From NCBI GenBank assembly GCA_023411575.1, contig JAEYOP010000010.1, positions 1 through 35,447 on the forward strand: 35,447 bases of DNA, given 5' to 3'. The notes under the pieces were generated by a model. That model was not told the origin of the DNA, did no database searches, and saw only the letters and a program-made list of their open reading frames with translations. Within the stretch, counting starts at the first letter, position 1. Every line of letters begins with the position of its first letter. A program made the position numbers and the translations under genes. Positions 33,719-35,447 of this stretch are shown here, in pieces. The stretch comes from Bacillota bacterium. GTDB lineage: Bacteria; Bacillota; Clostridia; Acetivibrionales; DTU013.

Positions 33719-33804
33719 AGACAAAAGACATGGGAAAGGCGCGGGGACGGTTCTTTTGTCTGTATCTTTCTTAAAACCATCTCCATGCCTTTTCCATGTC
33801 TTTT
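33719..33804 (-). terminator. Terminator-like region with two mutually exclusive hairpins
   Basis: Bases 33723-33740 and 33787-33804 are inverted copies over 18 bases with one G-U pair; on the minus strand the stem is followed by TTTTGTCTTTTTTT, making it a terminator for the BTAD regulator gene. An alternative perfect 10-bp stem (AGACAAAAGA at 33719-33728 with 33752-33761) uses part of the same arm. The segment includes GGGGACGGTTCTTTTGTC, which resembles intergenic repeats I recall from Firmicutes genomes. Confidence 0.7.
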
Positions 33805-33825
33805 TAGAGAACGCCTGCTATAGCT

Positions 33826-34926
33826 TCATCCCAGCAATTCCTTCAGTTTGCGATCCGGTTCGGCGTCCAACTCCTGCTTCAGCAGCCTGGCATAGGTATT
33901 ATAATGTTTGACGGCATCAAACCGGTTTCCGGTCCGCCTGTAAAGCTTCAGAAGAAGCTCCGAAAAATTTTCATTCAAAGGGACCTTGTTAAAAGCCGTC
34001 AATAACAGCTCCTCTATTTTGTCCGTTTGCTTTTCTTCCAAAAATAAGTCGGAAAGCCTCTTTATACACTGCTCATATTTCTTCATGGACTTTTCACGCT
34101 CCAGCTCTATCCACGTGCAAGGCTCGCCCTCCAGCAGCTCTCCCGTATAAAGCGCCTCCATTTCGGCCAGGCCCGCCGGGCCCAGATTGCCCAGGTTTCT
34201 ATACAGTTCGTTGAAGCGTCCGTAATCCCAGTTTATTTCTCCGATTTTCATGTGATAGCTGCTGTTTATACTGATGAGCGCCCTGCCTATGCCGTACGCC
34301 TCCAGTGACTTCCGTATATAGTAAATTCCATTGTACAGCTGCTTCATCGCTCTGTCCGGCTCCTCCTCGGGCCACAGCCTGTCGGCGATCTCCTCTTTTG
34401 TAATATCCCAGCCGCTGTTGCAAAGCAGGTACGCGAAAAGCTCCCTCGTTTTCTCAGTGCGCCATTTCATCGGTTCCTGCCCTTCCCATCCCACCTGCAG
34501 CTTTCCAAAGCTCTTAATGCAGAGCCTTTGGTTTTTTTGTCCCTTTTGGTTTGCGCTCTGTCTGCTTTTTTTATCAAAAATCCTCTGAATCGTTTTTTCA
34601 AAGCGCCCGGCTTCAACAGGCTTTAGAATATAGTCCAGCGCATGGATTTCAAAAGCCTCCACCGCATATTTGTCGTAAGCCGTTACAAAAACGATATCCG
34701 TATCGGGGCTTGCATCCAGAATCCTTGATGCGGCATCCGTCCCCATAAGCTTCGGCATGTTGATATCCAGAAAAACAACGTCCGGCTTTTGCCTGCCAAC
34801 CATTTCGATTGCTTCCAGGGGTTTATTGTACATCCCCAGAACAGACAGCTCGGGATAAGCATCCAAAAGGAACTTCAGCTCCCGAAGCGCCGGTTTTTCA
34901 TCATCGATCAGTATCGCTGTCACCAT
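33826..34926 (-). CDS. Response regulator with OmpR-like winged helix and BTAD domain (SARP-like)
   Basis: The protein of about 366 residues has an intact LytR/AlgR-style receiver (about 1-120; phospho-acceptor Asp54 in VVFLDINMP, Lys102 in YILKPVE), a winged-helix domain (about 135-220, with RTEKTRELFAYLL and LWPEEEPDRAMKQLYNGIY) and a bacterial transcriptional activator (BTAD) helical-repeat domain (about 225-366). SARP regulators share the last two. The start is uncertain: ATG 34926 follows GGAGTGAT at suitable distance, while GTG 34938 and ATG 34935 overlap or crowd that site. It precedes the pseudo-receiver/giant gene operon, whose promoter carries SARP-like direct repeats. A likely cognate kinase is the 7TM-DISM protein at 19275-21113. 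Confidence 0.88.
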   Translation of the reverse strand: MVTAILIDDEKPALRELKFLLDAYPELSVLGMYNKPLEAIEMVGRQKPDVVFLDINMPKLMGTDAASRILDASPDTDIVFVTAYDKYAVEAFEIHALDYILKPVEAGRFEKTIQRIFDKKSRQSANQKGQKNQRLCIKSFGKLQVGWEGQEPMKWRTEKTRELFAYLLCNSGWDITKEEIADRLWPEEEPDRAMKQLYNGIYYIRKSLEAYGIGRALISINSSYHMKIGEINWDYGRFNELYRNLGNLGPAGLAEMEALYTGELLEGEPCTWIELEREKSMKKYEQCIKRLSDLFLEEKQTDKIEELLLTAFNKVPLNENFSELLLKLYRRTGNRFDAVKHYNTYARLLKQELDAEPDRKLKELLG

Positions 34927-35320
34927 ACGTTCCATCACTCCAGTTTCTCAAGGGGGATACACCACCCGACGGCAGCATATAGTATCAATATCGACATAAT
35001 TCTCAAAGTGTTTAGTGCTGTAAGTCCGTCAATCCTCAGGAAACACATGGGAATGGGGAAATACGTGGAAATGGGAATTGCGGCATACACAACAAGAGAC
35101 CTGCCGCCGGAGGCAACATTCCCACCTTTGCGCAGGCCCCGGCCGGAAAGGTCGATAACATCTATTTGCTTTTAGCAAAATATTGACGCCATTTTCGCTA
35201 TGAGCATTATCACAACCCGCTGCGGCAAGATGCACAATAATCTTTGTGCCATCATTGATGACTGGATGGACTACTCAACAATGATCGTTACCAGTGGGAT
35301 TTGGCGCGTCTGTCGCCAAA
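34927..35320. other. Non-coding region with several hairpins, next to the terminal repeat
   Basis: I find no credible gene in this segment. It holds the leader of the BTAD regulator and three small hairpins: TTTGCT-TTT-AGCAAA (35165-35179), a bulged stem around GCACAA/TTGTGC (35228-35253), and TTTGGCG-CGTCTGT-CGCCAAA (35300-35320). The last abuts the terminal repeat exactly. None has a T-run typical of a terminator. Confidence 0.5.
34979..35006 (-). promoter_or_regulatory. Possible promoter of the BTAD regulator gene
   Basis: On the minus strand TTGAGA (35006-35001), a 16-bp spacer and TACTAT (34984-34979) lie about 53 bp upstream of the chosen start. The -10 match is only moderate. Confidence 0.35.
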
Positions 35321-35447
35321 GGCGGATAGGGCGCAATAAGTGGATAGGACAAAGGAAGCGGATAAGGCGAATAAGGCAAGTTAAAGAAGAAGGGCGAATA
35401 AAAGAACGAAGGCAGGAACGCCTCAGGGATAAAGCCGACAGGGGCCG
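35321..35447. repeat. Right copy of 127-bp terminal inverted repeat
   Basis: Exact reverse complement of bases 1-127. On this strand it is strongly purine-rich, with degenerate units such as GCGGATAAGG and GCGAATAAGG. Identity ends precisely where the TTTGGCG/CGCCAAA hairpin begins on this side. Confidence 0.97.

Noticed and set aside
1..35447. Reading the whole window as one composite transposon bounded by its terminal repeats
   Set aside because: No transposase, integrase or resolvase gene is inside, the content is ordinary chromosomal genes, and the 127-bp length matches an assembly k-mer.

Overview
The window looks like chromosomal DNA from a Gram-positive bacterium of the Bacillota (Firmicutes), either Paenibacillaceae-like or Clostridia-like. 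Evidence: strong AGGAGG-type ribosome binding sites, TTG starts, sigma-A promoters (one a perfect TTGACA/TATAAT pair), a yybP-ykoY riboswitch with an intrinsic terminator, and a huge secreted protein ending in three S-layer homology domains. Genus cannot be fixed from the sequence. No rRNA, tRNA, CRISPR array, phage gene or transposase gene was seen.

Layout. (1) 465-10735, plus strand: a carbohydrate operon, then its probable LacI-type regulator. The order is apiosidase-like glycoside hydrolase, split transketolase (two subunits), FGGY kinase, L-fucose-isomerase-like enzyme, GH78 alpha-L-rhamnosidase, LacI regulator. The set fits D-apiose release and catabolism through isomerase, kinase and transketolase, from plant material where apiose and rhamnose occur together (rhamnogalacturonan II, flavonoid glycosides). 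Both hydrolases lack signal peptides, so cleavage is probably cytoplasmic. No transporter is present. (2) 10787-13857: three single genes in alternating orientation: a response regulator with a PilZ-like output region, a xylose-isomerase-like TIM-barrel protein and a tocopherol-cyclase-family protein. (3) 14012-17314: a promoter, a manganese-sensing yybP-ykoY riboswitch with a terminator, a small PilZ (c-di-GMP receptor) gene and a P-type cation ATPase, the last two overlapping by 4 bases. (4) 17470-19197: an ABC half-exporter.

(5) 19275-34926, all minus strand: a cell-surface system. In transcription order it holds a response regulator with OmpR-like and BTAD (SARP-like) output, a small receiver-like protein without its phospho-acceptor aspartate, a roughly 3,984-residue S-layer-anchored protein translationally coupled to it, and a 7TM-DISM sensor histidine kinase. 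Upstream of the pseudo-receiver, two heptamer direct repeats 11 bp apart end exactly 8 bp from a TATAAT box. That is the published spacing for SARP activators, so the neighbouring BTAD regulator probably switches on the giant gene. The kinase beyond the giant gene is a plausible partner.

Both ends carry the same 127-bp sequence in inverted orientation. Because 127 is a standard de Bruijn k-mer length, this may mark where an assembly stopped at a longer repeat rather than the true ends of a mobile element.
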